Source: Acipenser ruthenus
Lineage: Eukaryota > Chordata > Actinopteri > Acipenseriformes > Acipenseridae
Direction of reading: 5' to 3'
Assembly: GCF_902713425.1 (NCBI RefSeq)
Contig: NC_081217.1
Coordinates: forward strand, 22,060,159 to 22,124,158
Length of the DNA: 64,000 nt
Below, piece after piece: positions 1 through 23,038 of the stretch. The number at the start of each line of letters is the position of its first letter. Position 1 is the stretch's first letter. A model generated the notes under the pieces. The model worked only from the letters and a program-made list of their open reading frames with translations, made no database searches and was not told where the DNA came from. The position numbers and the translations under genes were made by a program.

Positions 1-987
1 CAGACATGAATGCACTGCCCTGACTTACAGACATGAATGCACTGGACTGACTTACAGACATGAATGCACTGGCCTGACTTACAGACATGAATGCACTGGC
101 CTGACTTACAGACATGAATGCACTGGCCTGACTTACAGACATGAATGCACTGGACTGACTTACAGACATGAATGCACTGGCCTGACTTACAGACATGAAT
201 GCACTGGCCTGACTTACAGACATGAATGCACTGGACTGACTTACAGACATGAATGCACTGGCCTGACTTACAGACATGAATGCACTGGCCTGACTTACAG
301 ACATGAATGCACTGGACTGACTTACAGACATGAATGCACTGCCCTGACTTACAGACATGAATGCACTGGCCTGACTTACAGACATGAATGCACTGGACTG
401 ACTTACAGACATGAATGCACTGGCCTGACTTACAGACATGAATGCACTGGACTGACTTACAGACATGAATGCACTGGCCTGACTTACAGACATGAATGCA
501 CTGGCCTGACTTACAGACATGAATGCACTGGACTGACTTACAGACATGAATGCACTGCCCTGACTTACAGACATGAATGCACTGGACTGACTTACAGACA
601 TGAATGCACTGGCCTGACTTACAGACATGAATGCACTGGCCTGACTTACAGACATGAATGCACTGGCCTGACTTACAGACATGAATGCACTGGCCTGACT
701 TACAGACATGAATGCACTGGACTGACTTACAGACATGAATGCACTGGACTGACTTACAGACATGAATGCACTGGCCTGACTTACAGACATGAATGCACTG
801 GCCTGACTTACAGACATGAATGCACTGGACTGACTTACAGACATGAATGCACTGCCCTGACTTACAGACATGAATGCACTGGACTGACTTAGACATGAAT
901 GCACTGCCCTGACTTAGACATGAATGCACTGCCCTGACTTACAGACATGAATGCACTGCCCTGACTTACAGACATGAATGCACTGGC
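1..987. repeat. 27-bp minisatellite, about 37 units
   Basis: Tandem units with the core cagacatgaatgcactg followed by a variable pair and ctgactta. Three unit types occur: gcc-c, gga-c and ggc-c. Two consecutive units near 890-925 lack 3 bp. The array is cut by the window start, so its true length is unknown. Stretches follow a C-C-B order of unit types, hinting at an 81-bp higher-order period. Open frames through it are products of the repeat and not genes. Confidence 0.97.
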
Positions 988-1900
988 CTCTCTTGCCTTA
1001 CTTTGCAATACGACTGCCGCTCTGCTAGGTGCCTCTTGCCTCAGGCGGTCCGAGTGTTTAAATAAGGAACAATGTCTCGTTGGAAAGTATTCCAGCACAG
1101 TTCATCATCCCACTGAATCCTTGACCCTCGTTAGCGCACAGGCAGTGGCTGTGTTGGCAGGGCTGACTCCCTGCATGGTAATTAAAGCACCAGGGTCCCA
1201 CAGCTGTGCTGTTTACTGTAAACTAATCCAGCCACAGCCTCTCTGCAGATAGGATATCAAAACCCGACCAGCTGACAATAGCCAGTCCAGGACCTCAATG
1301 ACTTCTTCATAGGGGGCCTCAGAGCAGAGCCTGGGTGCTTTTAGAAAAAAAAAAAAAAAATAGCAGCAATCCTATTTAAGGACCAGGCTGGACGTAGATA
1401 CACCCCCTGTGAATCACAGCTGAATGGGTTAACGGTTACATTAGCAGCATGCGAACCACTGCGACAGCTGCAAATACCACTGTGTGCATGCGTATGAACT
1501 GACATGCGCACAGACGAACAAACAGGCAGCTGCTTTCATTCTCACAATCTGCTAAGGGAATGTCCTGACCAGGTTTCTTCAGAAGTGGCTCAGCAGCAGG
1601 TCATCTAGATATATGCAAACCTCTGTAACAGACACTTCCAGGAGATTCAGTGCACATACAGAAAAACAATCTGAAGGATCTCAGGCAGTGTTTCTCAACC
1701 CCGGTCCAGGGGACCCCCTGTGTCTGCTGGGTTTCATTCCAGCTGAGCTGGAAAGGGTTAATTTTCGAAGTAGTTTTGTTAGTATTGGTTATTAGCTTTT
1801 TCAAGGTCGGTGTCCCGACACTCTGTGTGCCAAGTTTAAAAAACAAAACAAAAAAAACAACCATAAACGGGTGCGTTTTATCGTGTTTTTTCTGTACAAA
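988..1900. other. Upstream flank without recognised gene
   Basis: No coding exon is supported here. The stretch holds a 17-bp A run near 1345-1361 and a piece of an interspersed repeat around 1685-1800. In human the neighbour on this side is SIKE1, in the same orientation as CSDE1, so a 3' UTR of that gene could lie here. No poly(A) signal or homology that I recognise supports that. Confidence 0.5.
1688..1800. repeat. Interspersed repeat fragment
   Basis: The run gtttctcaaccccggtcc followed by a ctgctgggtttcattcc stretch resembles a repeat common in fish genomes. A related piece with tcttcattccaaccctg occurs near 45950-46080 in ampd1 intron 14. The family is not identified; the call rests on the shared phrase and on memory of similar fish repeats. 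Confidence 0.45.
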
Positions 1901-2760
1901 TCTGTGCAGTGTAATGGTGCGCTGTCCCTTTAAGAGGGAGATGCGGCGTTTCCTCGCAGGGGCGGTGGCGGGACCAGCAGGGTGATCTCGCGAGAGCAGG
2001 CAGTTTTATCCCTACGTAATGTGCCGTGCTGCTTATGGCGGCGCTGGAGACAGTGCTGAGGGCTGTTGGGGTGAGTTATACTCGCGTTTTAACTCCTAAC
2101 TTCGACTTTCAAACGGGGCGGTGTTAAGAGTCAGTGCGGGGATGCCCTGTCGCCGCGGGTTTTGAAGGGGTCCGGGGAGCCGTGACGGTTTTATCGGCGC
2201 TCTTGTGTCGGGTAAGGGAGGGGGGGGTTTCGTCTTAAATCACGGACGCCGCTTTATTTTCGAGTCTTATTTCCCAAAGCGTTTGAAAACGTCTTCAGTT
2301 TAAATAAAGTGTTTAAAAACGGGCTCCCCGAGCTGCCGTAGTAGGGCGGACTGTGTGTTTACAGCGTCGTGTACCCCCATCCCTCTTTGTTTTCAATAAC
2401 ACAATGTCTTTGTGTAACTAACGTCGCACTTTTGTAAGTAAAGCTTGGTGTTTCAGCTGTGCTGGGTGGATGGGGGGGCCACTGGAAGCGTCGAGCGGCT
2501 GTTTCTTTCGCAAACTTGAACCCCCGAGTTAAATTTTAAAGCATAAATACGCATATTCGTGTTGTCTCCAGCAAGCTTTAAACGGAACCGTTATTGATGC
2601 GCCGGCCGGCCAACCAGCATTGGCAGAGCGCCGTGCGGTGCGGCGAACCAGCCAATGAGCTTAGAGCTTTGCACAACGAGGGCGGGCCCTAACCGCGGAT
2701 GTGGATTCGGCTGCGTCACGTCGCTGCGAAGCACGCGCTATTGTTGCGAGGAGGAGGAGG
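1900..2760 (+). promoter_or_regulatory. csde1: CpG-rich csde1 promoter region
   Basis: CpG dinucleotides are dense here compared with the flanks. A perfect palindromic TCTCGCGAGA element lies at 1986-1995, a motif known from TATA-less housekeeping promoters. It lies just ahead of the likely first exon, which ends at a strong donor (gtgagt at 2071). A second GC-rich block at 2600-2740 has CCAAT boxes (ccaatgag near 2651) and may be an alternative start. The transcription start itself is inferred. Confidence 0.7.
1996..2070 (+). other. csde1: Candidate non-coding first exon of csde1
   Basis: The sequence after the TCTCGCGAGA palindrome runs into gctgttggg and the consensus donor gtgagt at 2071. 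This fits a short 5' UTR exon. The 5' end is set only by the position of the palindrome. An ATG (near 2035) opens a short frame across the donor; the known CSDE1 starts lie much further downstream. Confidence 0.55.
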
Positions 2761-2790
2761 AGGAGGAGGAGGAGGAAGGGGGGGGGGGGG
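2749..2790 (+). repeat. (GGA)n / poly-G purine tract
   Basis: About eight gga/gag units are followed by a run of 13 G. It could form a G-quadruplex or triplex and sits at the 3' edge of the CpG-rich block, in csde1 intron 1. Confidence 0.9.
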
Positions 2791-2855
2791 CATTTTTTTA
2801 AAAATTTGCTTTATTTAGCTAAGCTGAGACACAAAAAGCAAAAAAAAAAAAAAAA

Positions 2856-2875
2856 ACTACAAATCCCATAGAGCA
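2856..2875 (+). promoter_or_regulatory. ZNF143/THAP11-type site
   Basis: ACTACAAATCCCATAG closely follows the known ZNF143 consensus (ACTACAATTCCCAGAATGC type). It lies just 3' of the CpG-rich block. Function is inferred from motif similarity only. Confidence 0.5.
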
Positions 2876-4783
2876 CTGCTCTGCTGACGCAGACCTCCCT
2901 CTGTTTTGCAGTGTTGGTGTATAGAATATATAAATAGCCTGTTTTAATCGGCAGAAGGCCAGGGTCAATACTGAGGACGATGACAACAAAACACGTAAAC
3001 AAAACCCGATGCGGGGATAAGGGGGCTGCGATTGAAACGAGGACGGCATGTGCGCCTTTCAGTGCCTTGCTCGCCTTTTTTTACACTACCTAGTAGTCTG
3101 GGTGTTGTGTGATTGTATTTAGTCCAGACCCCTGGTTCTGCTGGAGTAGTAGCGGCAGTGAGTTCCTGTTCTGAATAAGCGCTTTGTCGCTTGCGATTGA
3201 AAGCTGTAGTGCCTGCAGTGTTCCATAACCGGAGCACCCCCTCCTGCTCGCGCAGTCTGATTGCCCTACATTATTCTAGGGTGGCAGGTAGGACACAGGA
3301 TCAACTTCATGAGCATCACCGCCAGGTCAGGAGAACTAAAGATAAACGCCACAACAACAAGTCAGAGGAGTTTATTTGGTATGTAACATGCTGCTCCAGG
3401 TGGTTTAAGGGTAAAGTCTTTTGTTTTGTTTTGGGACAGTTTTGTTTAAATCCTCTAGAAATGCTCAGGAAACAGCCCTAGGCAAATACTGCCAGCTTAT
3501 GTGCATAAAGTTGTATAGCATGTTTTTGTGTTCCCTGGCTGGAGAGTTTGACAGATTGCACCAGCTCTATTTATTTATTTATTTATTTAGAAGTTAGGAG
3601 TAGATAATAAACTTTATTTGAGTATACTCTCCTAACTTTAAAACAAACCTGATGCACATTTTTACACTCAAATTGAGTTAGTTGAATAAAGTTGTTCTGC
3701 TTTCATGGTGCAGTTGTAGTGCTGTCAGCTGATGAATGGCTCTCTTCTGTTTGCTGACCCTGTAGGAACCTTGTTTATAAGCTCTGTTCACAGGGAAGAC
3801 TGCAGCAGCCCCTTGGCCAGATGCAGAGCAGGGAGTGTGTGCAGCTGCTGCTGCTGTGCCAATGGTTTTCCCGGGCTGTGCAGCTGCTGCAGGAAGCACT
3901 GGCTGTTGGGACAATAAGTATTTATAGTGGGTGAGGCTCTGAGTGAAGAATCCAGGAGGCTGGCAGAGGGAGAGAAGCAGCTGATCTCATCCGAGACAGG
4001 CCAGCAGCTGACTCTCTATTTTCTCTGTCCTGTTCGGGGGGGGGGGGGAGCAGGGGTACGTCAGTGTTGATTCAGGACTCCTACCAACAACGTTTATTTA
4101 AACCCTCAATCGCACTAGAAAGTGGAAGTCTGTTCTTTCACTGCACACAAGCCAAGCAAACAGCCAGGTTTTAGCATTCTGTTAATCACGAGTACAAATT
4201 ATTATTATTATTAATTTTTAAAAGCAATCAGACTTTGTGCTTTTTGTCTTGTGTGCTGAAGCAGAATGTACATTGTTCAGTTGACCAGTTCTCTGCTTGC
4301 AGTGAATATGCATGCTTTGCCTATATGTAAGAAAGTCAGCCACAGTGGTCGCGAGTTCCCTGTCGGTTTCTTCTCCACACGCAGCTCCTGGCTACCTCCT
4401 GACACACTTCCTTTGCAGCAGGTTTGGCTACATCTAGTGTGAGATACAAAACCTGACAAACTAAACTCTCTAGACGGGACGCGCTTATTATTTTTAATGA
4501 GAGGTTTTGGTTTCTCAAGGTCGCGTTGAACGTGTTTTATTACTTTGCCAGGGTGAGCTGAAATCTTAAGTAGATCAGTGTTTCTGCTCTCATCGGTGTG
4601 ACAGCACGAGAGTTTGATCTTGAGTTCTGCTTAGTCGTATCGCACCCCTCCTCTTCCCTTGCAGTGGGTCATGTGTGGTTTAAAACAAGTACCCCAGTCA
4701 TTAATGTAAAGCTTACCATTTATTTAAGGTGAATAACTTGAGTGCTGACGTCAGGTTTTGGTTTCCCCTTCTCTTTCCTCAGT

Positions 4784-5240
4784 ATGAAGTGAAACGTAAC
4801 TGATTTTACCATCTGAAACTGCTGCTTCACGTTCAGATCACGTAGAAAAACCTAAATCAAGTTGCAACGACGCTCGAAGACAAGAAGAAAACAAGAAACA
4901 CGCAACCAAAGAACCAAGACAGCCAGAAAGACGAGCTGAAAAACAAGACACAACGCTTGATCTGAAACAAGAAGTGTGTGCCTACTCAACAGCTTCTAAA
5001 AAAGAAAAGCACTTCCCAACGCTGCTACTAGTCCTTATTTCATTCTCCGCGCTGCGCTGTGACACCTCGCCCAGTGCAGCAAGAACAGGACCCTTTGCTA
5101 GCTCCACTAGACCCCTCTCGTCCCTCTTCATCTCTCTCTCTCTCTCTCCTTGCTATTCTGTTTTGTTTTCATTACAGCAGTGCTATCTGCTTCGGACCCC
5201 TGCACGTACAAGACATATCATACACCTGTAACAGAACAGG
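4784..5240 (+). other. csde1: Candidate csde1 5' UTR exon(s)
   Basis: An acceptor (ctctttcctcag) ends at 4783 and a consensus donor (gtaagtg) starts at 5241. The first part (4830-4980) is strongly purine-rich, like an enhancer-rich exon. The second part has a long pyrimidine tract at 5110-5176 that ends in an acceptor-like cattacag. So this is either one long exon or two exons with a small intron, the last being about 5178-5240. Mammalian UNR mRNA is known to have a long 5' UTR with an IRES controlled by polypyrimidine-tract binding protein, and this tract could be its counterpart. No ATG-initiated frame of note is present. Confidence 0.45.
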
Positions 5241-8118
5241 GTAAGTGTCACAGTGAAGAATGATTTCCGTGTGTGTGTTTGGTTTTTTTCCTGGGGGAGG
5301 GATAATGTCTATCAGATTCTGTAGAAGTCAGTGGTACGCTTCCTAAGCACTGTTAATGATTAGCATCTTTTGTTTTTATACTGACTAAGGATTGGATGGC
5401 CATGGAGAATAAGCTGTACCCCCTTACCCACCACCCCGACCTCTCTTCAGTGTGTCCGTCGCGTCCCCCCCCCCCCCCCCCCCTCAAAGCACCGTGGTGG
5501 AGCAGCATTTAATGAATCGTGCACTATTGCCTGCGCAGTATCTATTTTATATTAACAGGAATGCCTTCAATCTCTAGTGCTGAAGTAATTTTTAAATAAT
5601 AATAATAAAAAAAATGTTCTTAACTGGATTCCCCCTTCAACTATATAGAAACAATAACCAAACTAAACCTGAATCTAATTGCTTGTCCGAATGTTTACTG
5701 AGTCAGTGAATGGGCGATGCTAGAGCAGTTCATATCTTGTTTTCAGAGCAGGGGGTTTAAGGTTTTAGCTGCCTGACAATAAGAGTAAAGCTGGTATTGT
5801 GGTGTTTTTTTTTATTTTTTTTTTAAAAAAGAGCAGATTTTATTTAGTAGCGTGCATCTTGCTTGGCATTTTTCTGTAATGTTCCTTCAGAAAGGGGGGA
5901 TTGGCTACAAATCAAACTCCTTAAATCACATTCCGTATGCAGGTTTTTTTTTTTCTTTGGAATAAAAACTGCACAGTTCTTTTTAAAGGACAACTAGATT
6001 GCGTTTCCTGAGGATTGAAGTTGTATGATTTTTTTTTTTTGGTATCGGTGCTGCTGGGCACGAAGTCTATCCCCTCTTATATTCCTTGCCGCATGCAAGC
6101 TGACATTGGAGATGTTTTGCCTGCAGTGCAGATGTTTAGCCTACATGGTTTGATGCGTTTATTTTGTTGACGTTGTAATTGCCTGAAGCAATTGTTGAGA
6201 GACAGAACAGTCATTTCCTTTTTGTTTAGTAAATTGAATTTTAGACGGCAGCCAGGACCGTGTGGCTCTCTCTTTTAATGCGGATGTTCCATTGGGGACA
6301 GGGTGCCTGTACTCTTCAGGTGAACTCTTCTCGGTTGAAATGGTGAAACGGTGTTCTTGCCAGTCCAATGTAGATATTGTTTTTGGTCTGCAGTTTCACA
6401 TCAGTTTTAGATGTCTGTCTCGTCAGGCTTTAAGGGCAGCCCAAAACAACGGCTCATCGTTTTGAAGTGGCCAGCATCCCTCAGTTCAATTTTAATAAAG
6501 AAAACCTGATGTCCTCTTGAGATTGCCCCCTGCGGTGGGTTGTTTTTTTATTAAATTCATGGTTTTTGCTTTCTGTTTTGTTGTCCTCACATGCAGCATT
6601 TTGAAACGCAGTGTAGATTGCAAAGCTCCTAGGAATATGGCAAGCACCTGGAAGGGCTTTGTTGAGTTTACCTTGCCTGCCTCACCCCCCGCTGCGTACG
6701 TTAGCACTGACCTGGGGAACACCTCTCCTGTCGGACTCAGCTTATCGCCGTACGGACGATCCGTAAGTTCCATTTACCCTTCCTCCTCCTCCTCCCATCC
6801 TCATCTTAGTGCTGTGTGTGGCCTAACCCTCCATCGCTCCCGCTGGGCTCTGGGATTAGCCTCTCTCTCTCTGCAGGAGACAAGGGCTCGATCGCTCGGC
6901 CCCCGTCGGGGCGCCAAAATAAACCGATTCAGGTTTCCGCGTTGACAGATGAGGTTAGACATGCGTCATAATGTGAAAAGGCTTCATGTAATGTATTTAA
7001 TATTTAAGGTTCTTGCTGCAAAGTGTTTCTCACAGTTTACTATATCAGATAGGTGCTGAACAGGTCTTGTAAGAGTTTGAATATCTCGGCTTGTGGCTTC
7101 TCTATTTATGTATGGGTTTTGTAGTACTGCGTTTAGGTGAAAGTGCCTCTGGACAATGTGTCTTGCTGTTAGGGGATTGGAAAAAGAGAGAACGGTAGTG
7201 GTTTACTGTACAAGGCAGATCTGAGCTGACATTCTCTTAAGAGAATCTGCAGGTAGGAGGCTGGTCTTGTGCCCTGCAATATACACCTTGCATCTAACCC
7301 TCCATTCCCCCGTGTCATGTGCCTGGTTTAGATATCAATGCATTGCTTCATAGACTCCAACATGAATTTTTTCTTTGGTTCCATTCTAACCCTTGTAAGT
7401 CTGTAGTGCCAGTGTTGGGAGTTTGTGTTTCTGCAGGGACTGTGATTCCCAGCTGATCCGAAGGACCAGCCCACCCTTCCAACCCACCTTTCCAGTCCAA
7501 ACCCTGATGTGGTTTCTGTGCGTTTTGCCTGCTTTAAAATGGGTCTAGTTTGATCCAAACAACCCTCCATTGCCAACCAATTTATATTCAAATAATACTG
7601 GTGTAATTGGTATAGAAAAAAAAAAAAAAAAAAAAATACCCTTAGTTTTTAGTATTGGACGTCTTCTGTCGTATTTGCTCTTTGTTGAGCACCCCTGCTG
7701 CCAGTTCAGTGCTTTTACCTTTTTTTTTACATTATTAAATGTTCTTGCCTGTGTGCTTTTAGTTTTTGTTACTTGGGAAGCCCAGTGCAGTCAGTACAAT
7801 CCGTTGACGTTTGCTGCGTTCCATGTCTCGAGTCTAAGCAAATACAGTGTAAATGTATATTTTCTTTATCGAGTCTATGTACGTATGAACGCAGGAAAAT
7901 GTAAAGTCTGCAGCAGTACAGATACTGCAACAGCTGGTATCATTTTTGCTGTGGAATCTGTTTTTAAAAGCATGATGTCGGGGTGGAAAGTGGGGAGATG
8001 GAATCGGTCTTCCCAGACCCGGGCCACTGACTCTCGCTGTCTGAACGTGTGCCTCTTATGTGTGTTGTGCCGTGTTTTGAAAGCAGGGTTGTTGTTCCTC
8101 CTTGACAGTGCTCTGCAG

Positions 8119-8294
8119 TGCTGCCCCGGCTGTTTGAGATGGAGCAGCTGTACCCCGTTCCTCCAGACCCCCCTCTCCCTCCTCCTCCTCCCCCCGCTGC
8201 CCTGCCCTCCCACCGTTCCTCCTCCATCTCCTACCCCAGCACCTCTGCTGCTGGGCGTAAAACCCTGAAGAGAACCGCCCTCTATCAGAGATCT
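8119..8294 (+). CDS. csde1: Optional 5' coding exon of csde1 (longer N terminus)
   Basis: ATG at 8139 opens 52 codons beginning MEQLYPVPPDPP, rich in Pro and Ser and ending KRTALYQRS. The exon closes at the donor gtaagt (8295) in phase 0, so it joins in frame to the constant ATG at 9176. Human CSDE1 has an alternative N-terminal extension of the same build (MENVFTVSSDPHPSP... ending KRTPTYQRS before MSFDPN). That match in place, composition and last residues identifies it. Acceptors lie at 8107-8108 (gacag) and 8117-8118 (ctgcag); the exact 5' edge is open. Inclusion would give an 849-aa protein. Confidence 0.88.
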
Positions 8295-9175
8295 GTAAGT
8301 GGTGGAGGCCTCCCCTCTGCTGCACATCTGAACTCTAACTGCATGGAGGCGTGTTTCTGTGCCCAATGACTAGTGACTAATACAGAGATCCCAGACTACA
8401 GTTATTTTATATGCAGTAAGGTAACGAGCAAACGTTAGAATATTCAGAACAGTCCTATTAAGTATTGCGCTTTATTCAATTACAGTGGAGTTTCTAGGCC
8501 ATTCTTTTAATCTACAAGCGTGGGATGTGATAGAATTGAGATACGCTCTCCAGAAGCACCAGTAGGACCATCGGTAGCTTACTGTCCATAATGGGGGGGG
8601 TGGTGTGGATGTCAGTTTTTGTATTTTACACTGGGTAGGTTTGGAGTGAGGATTTGTTGTGCATGCATGCATGTATGCATGCGTGTGTGCGTATTTAAGT
8701 CACTTTGAGTGTGTTGGACCTTTTAACTTATGTTTTATTTTTTTTTATATATAGCTGCATTGTTTGTAAAAAGCAATTTACACAATCCAATTACTCCCTC
8801 TGGTAAAAATAAAAAGTGAAATATGCCAAGCAGAAAAGTGCTACTGGCAGTACTCCAAGCCAAACGCACAAAACTGAACCTGTTACTATCTGAGGTGATC
8901 TGGGGGTCCTGCTAAATACAAGACCATCAGATTTCTGTGGATCTAAGAAAGCTTCTCGGTTCTTTTAGCTGTTGGCTGCGATGGAATATTATTGTCTGAG
9001 AATCAAAAAGGTCCAGTCTAGTAATCCAGGCTCCTCATGCACTCTGTAGCTGTTTGCAAACCTGAGGTGTGGTGCAGTCAGAACGGAGCACGAGAGAAAG
9101 GGCTCTTAACCTTTTGATTCTCGGACGAGGAGGCCCGTCTCTAATCTCCGTCCCTGCCTCGCGTGACTCTTCCAG

Positions 9176-20367
<11,192 letters not shown>

Positions 20368-21660
20368 CCTCGCAGAGCGGAGAAGTTTTAATCATGTGAC
20401 GCGCCGGTGTGGAGTACGGTTCTGGAAGTGGGGTAGAGCAGCGCACCCACCCATCCCCCACCCAGTCCCATTCCATCCCCCACCGTCCTCCTGCAAACCC
20501 AGTCATAACAGTGCGGAAGCATCCACCTGCCTGCTCTCCTGAAAACCAAACCGAAAGCCCAGGAGCAGCTTGGGACCTTCATAGTCTTGCATAATCGGTT
20601 TTTTTTTTTTTTGTTTTGTTTCTTTTGAGAGGGGGAAAAAAAAAATCAGTGGCATTGAAGAGCGGTGCTAATTTTACTGCAAGACGATTTCTCTTTGGTT
20701 TAGCTTAAAGCTATGCGTTTGGTATGTTGCCTTCTGGAATTCTGCACCTTTTAAACGGTGTGCTTTTAAAAAGAGAGGGTTGGGGGGGCTATGTTGTTTC
20801 TCTGGGGAAACTTCGCCGTACACAATCCTCCGCTTTTTAGTAAAGAGCGGTTTTAACACTTTCGTGATCGAGCCAGGCAAAATATATCATGGCGTCCTGA
20901 AATCCCAGCTCTGATTCAGTCCTATTAAAGGTGAAGCTTTTTGGGGATAATGGACTTGAGTACGAGAGGCACTGGCACCTTCTGCTGCGAAAGGTACAGC
21001 TCTCTGACGTTGAGTTATCCCACTCCCCCACAATCAAGAACCAAGTGCTTCCAGGTGCAGAATTTCACATGGGGTCCCTGTGCCATTTGCATAACTTTTT
21101 TTTTCTTTGTTTGCACATACTTGATGTTTTTACAGCTTTGCTTTCTGTGTAAGCCCTTGTTTCTGCTAATTAAAAAAAAAAAACAAAAAAAAAACATACA
21201 AAAATAAACAAATCTTTAAAAAAAAAAAACAATAAAAAAAATAAAGAATTACCTTTCCCAACCGGCACCCAAAATCTAAAACTTTTTTTTTTTTTTTTTT
21301 TTTTTTGAATGGGTTTTCGTAACCAAGAAAGCAGATTTGCAACGAGAGAAGTCTGGGATGAGCTGTATTCATGTATGTAATGTGTGCTTTATTTTTTTTT
21401 ATCCTAGAAAAAGACATCATGGAACATTGTAAACTTTCTAAAAGTTCAAAAGAGCATCAGAAAATGAAAGATCAGGAATCCAGTTTCTGTGGTTTCGGGG
21501 CTGTATTAGGATTTTTGTTGTGCCTCCGCTAACATGTGGAGTATATCTGTTGTTGGGAGACCGCATGGTTCTTACAGGAACATGAGAGGCTTTCTCCTGT
21601 GTACTTTTGTTAATGGTCTTGAATGAAACCCATTAGAATAAAAAGTTTTACGAAAAATTT
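20368..21660 (+). other. csde1: csde1 3' UTR with poly(A) signal
   Basis: The final exon continues past the TGA at 20365-20367. It includes A-rich and T-rich runs at 21170-21305. A canonical AATAAA lies at 21637-21642, so cleavage is expected near 21655-21665. Further AATAAA copies at 21797 and 21920 could extend it. Confidence 0.75.
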
Positions 21661-22560
21661 TGAAACAAACCTCTGCGTGCCTTTGTGTTTTATTTCTTAT
21701 CTTTTATAATCAGATTAAGTCTCTTTATAAAGTTTCAGGACTGAAAAAAACGATCTCACTTTCTGCGTTTCGTCAACCAACATAAATGTGCTAACAAATA
21801 AAATTTAAGCTAGAATAGAATACCGATGCAAAAAACAGAGTTATACTTTTGAAAATGTGTTAACACTGACCCATTTTAATGTACCCTGTTGCACAAATAA
21901 TTTTTATGCTTGGTAACTGAATAAAGTTGAATCACATTTCGTGCATATTTATGCAACGCAACAGTAACTTGATACCCGAGCTGAAAAAGATTGCAGCTTG
22001 GGTATTGAAGTCCATACTTTTACAAGCAAGAGCTAGTTAGTATGCATTATTTATACTGAAATGATGCACATGTAAATCAGGAGATGTTTCAGTCTTGGAT
22101 GAAGAATCTATTTTATTAGTAAGATTGAAATAAGAGCTCCATAACAGATGATAGATCTACTCCCACCTTTCACTTTAGAACAGGGTTCAAAGGGGGACTC
22201 TTAATCTCATTTTATGGGAGAAGTTCACTAATTGTCAATTAACCCTGCTGTTGACCTCTCCTGTGGCATTTTATTTGTTAAATATATATATATTTTAGAT
22301 CTGTCTTGCATTTAGAGTAAACTTAATTACTAAAGAGGAACACACGCTCACTCTCGGATAATGAAATAAGTGCTGGCTTTACTTTTAAAGCGGGATTGTC
22401 TGTAATTGAAAACTCAATTCTACCACAGGCCATATTGAATTAGATGGCCAGAAATGGTCTCCTGGACGACTGAATGTCATTCCCCTAGAGACCAGATTAG
22501 CCTCCCGGACACACCCTGCTTTAAAAATGAAAAGATGGAAATGTTAAACAGATTTAAATA
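21661..22560. other. Intergenic stretch between convergent csde1 and RASSF genes
   Basis: AT-rich sequence without a supported exon. It holds two extra AATAAA copies on the + strand (21797, 21920). csde1 and the RASSF gene end facing each other across this gap. Confidence 0.6.
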
Positions 22561-23038
22561 AGATGCATATCCAAGTTTAGGATTTTATTAATTCTTATAT
22601 ACAGTATAAATGATGACTTTCTACATAGAGTAAGATATAAACAATGTTGTAACAACTGGAAAATGCTGAGAGAATTTATTATTTTGAGTTACAGGTCTAA
22701 CATCAATCGTACATTTTCCAAAAAAAGAATCCTGGGATCTCCGGCTGCAGCAGAGTATTCAGAAACTTTGAATTCCAGAGTGTCTCCTGTAATCCGAACC
22801 TGCAGAGCTCCCTCTAGGTGCTGCTAACTGCGCTTGAAAGCATGCAGAGCTCTCTAGAAGGTTTGCTCTGTGTTCTGTATAGAGTCTGCCAGTACTGGGG
22901 AACAGTAACCACTGCGAAAGACGCTGGGGCAGTGTCATGAAATCACACGGCTTGTAGCAATTACTTTGACTAGTCTCTGACGCATGCTGTTCCCAAAGTA
23001 ATTCCTTAGATGCTTTATGGTACGGTGTCGTAGCTCCC
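22561..23038 (-). other. 3' UTR of the RASSF7/8-type gene
   Basis: Minus-strand continuation of the last coding exon. Reverse-complement AATAAA signals (tttatt on +) lie at 22675-22680 and 22584-22589, so the transcript likely ends between about 22560 and 22660. The extent is inferred from the signals only. Confidence 0.6.

Noticed and set aside
6517-6945. A 142-codon + frame in csde1 intron sequence
   Set aside because: It matches no CSDE1 region, lacks an acceptor and donor in phase, and has no recognised domain.
7875-8366. A 163-codon minus frame overlapping the optional csde1 exon
   Set aside because: It is antisense of the Pro-rich exon (gives Gly/Arg-rich low complexity) and there is no evidence of a minus-strand gene.
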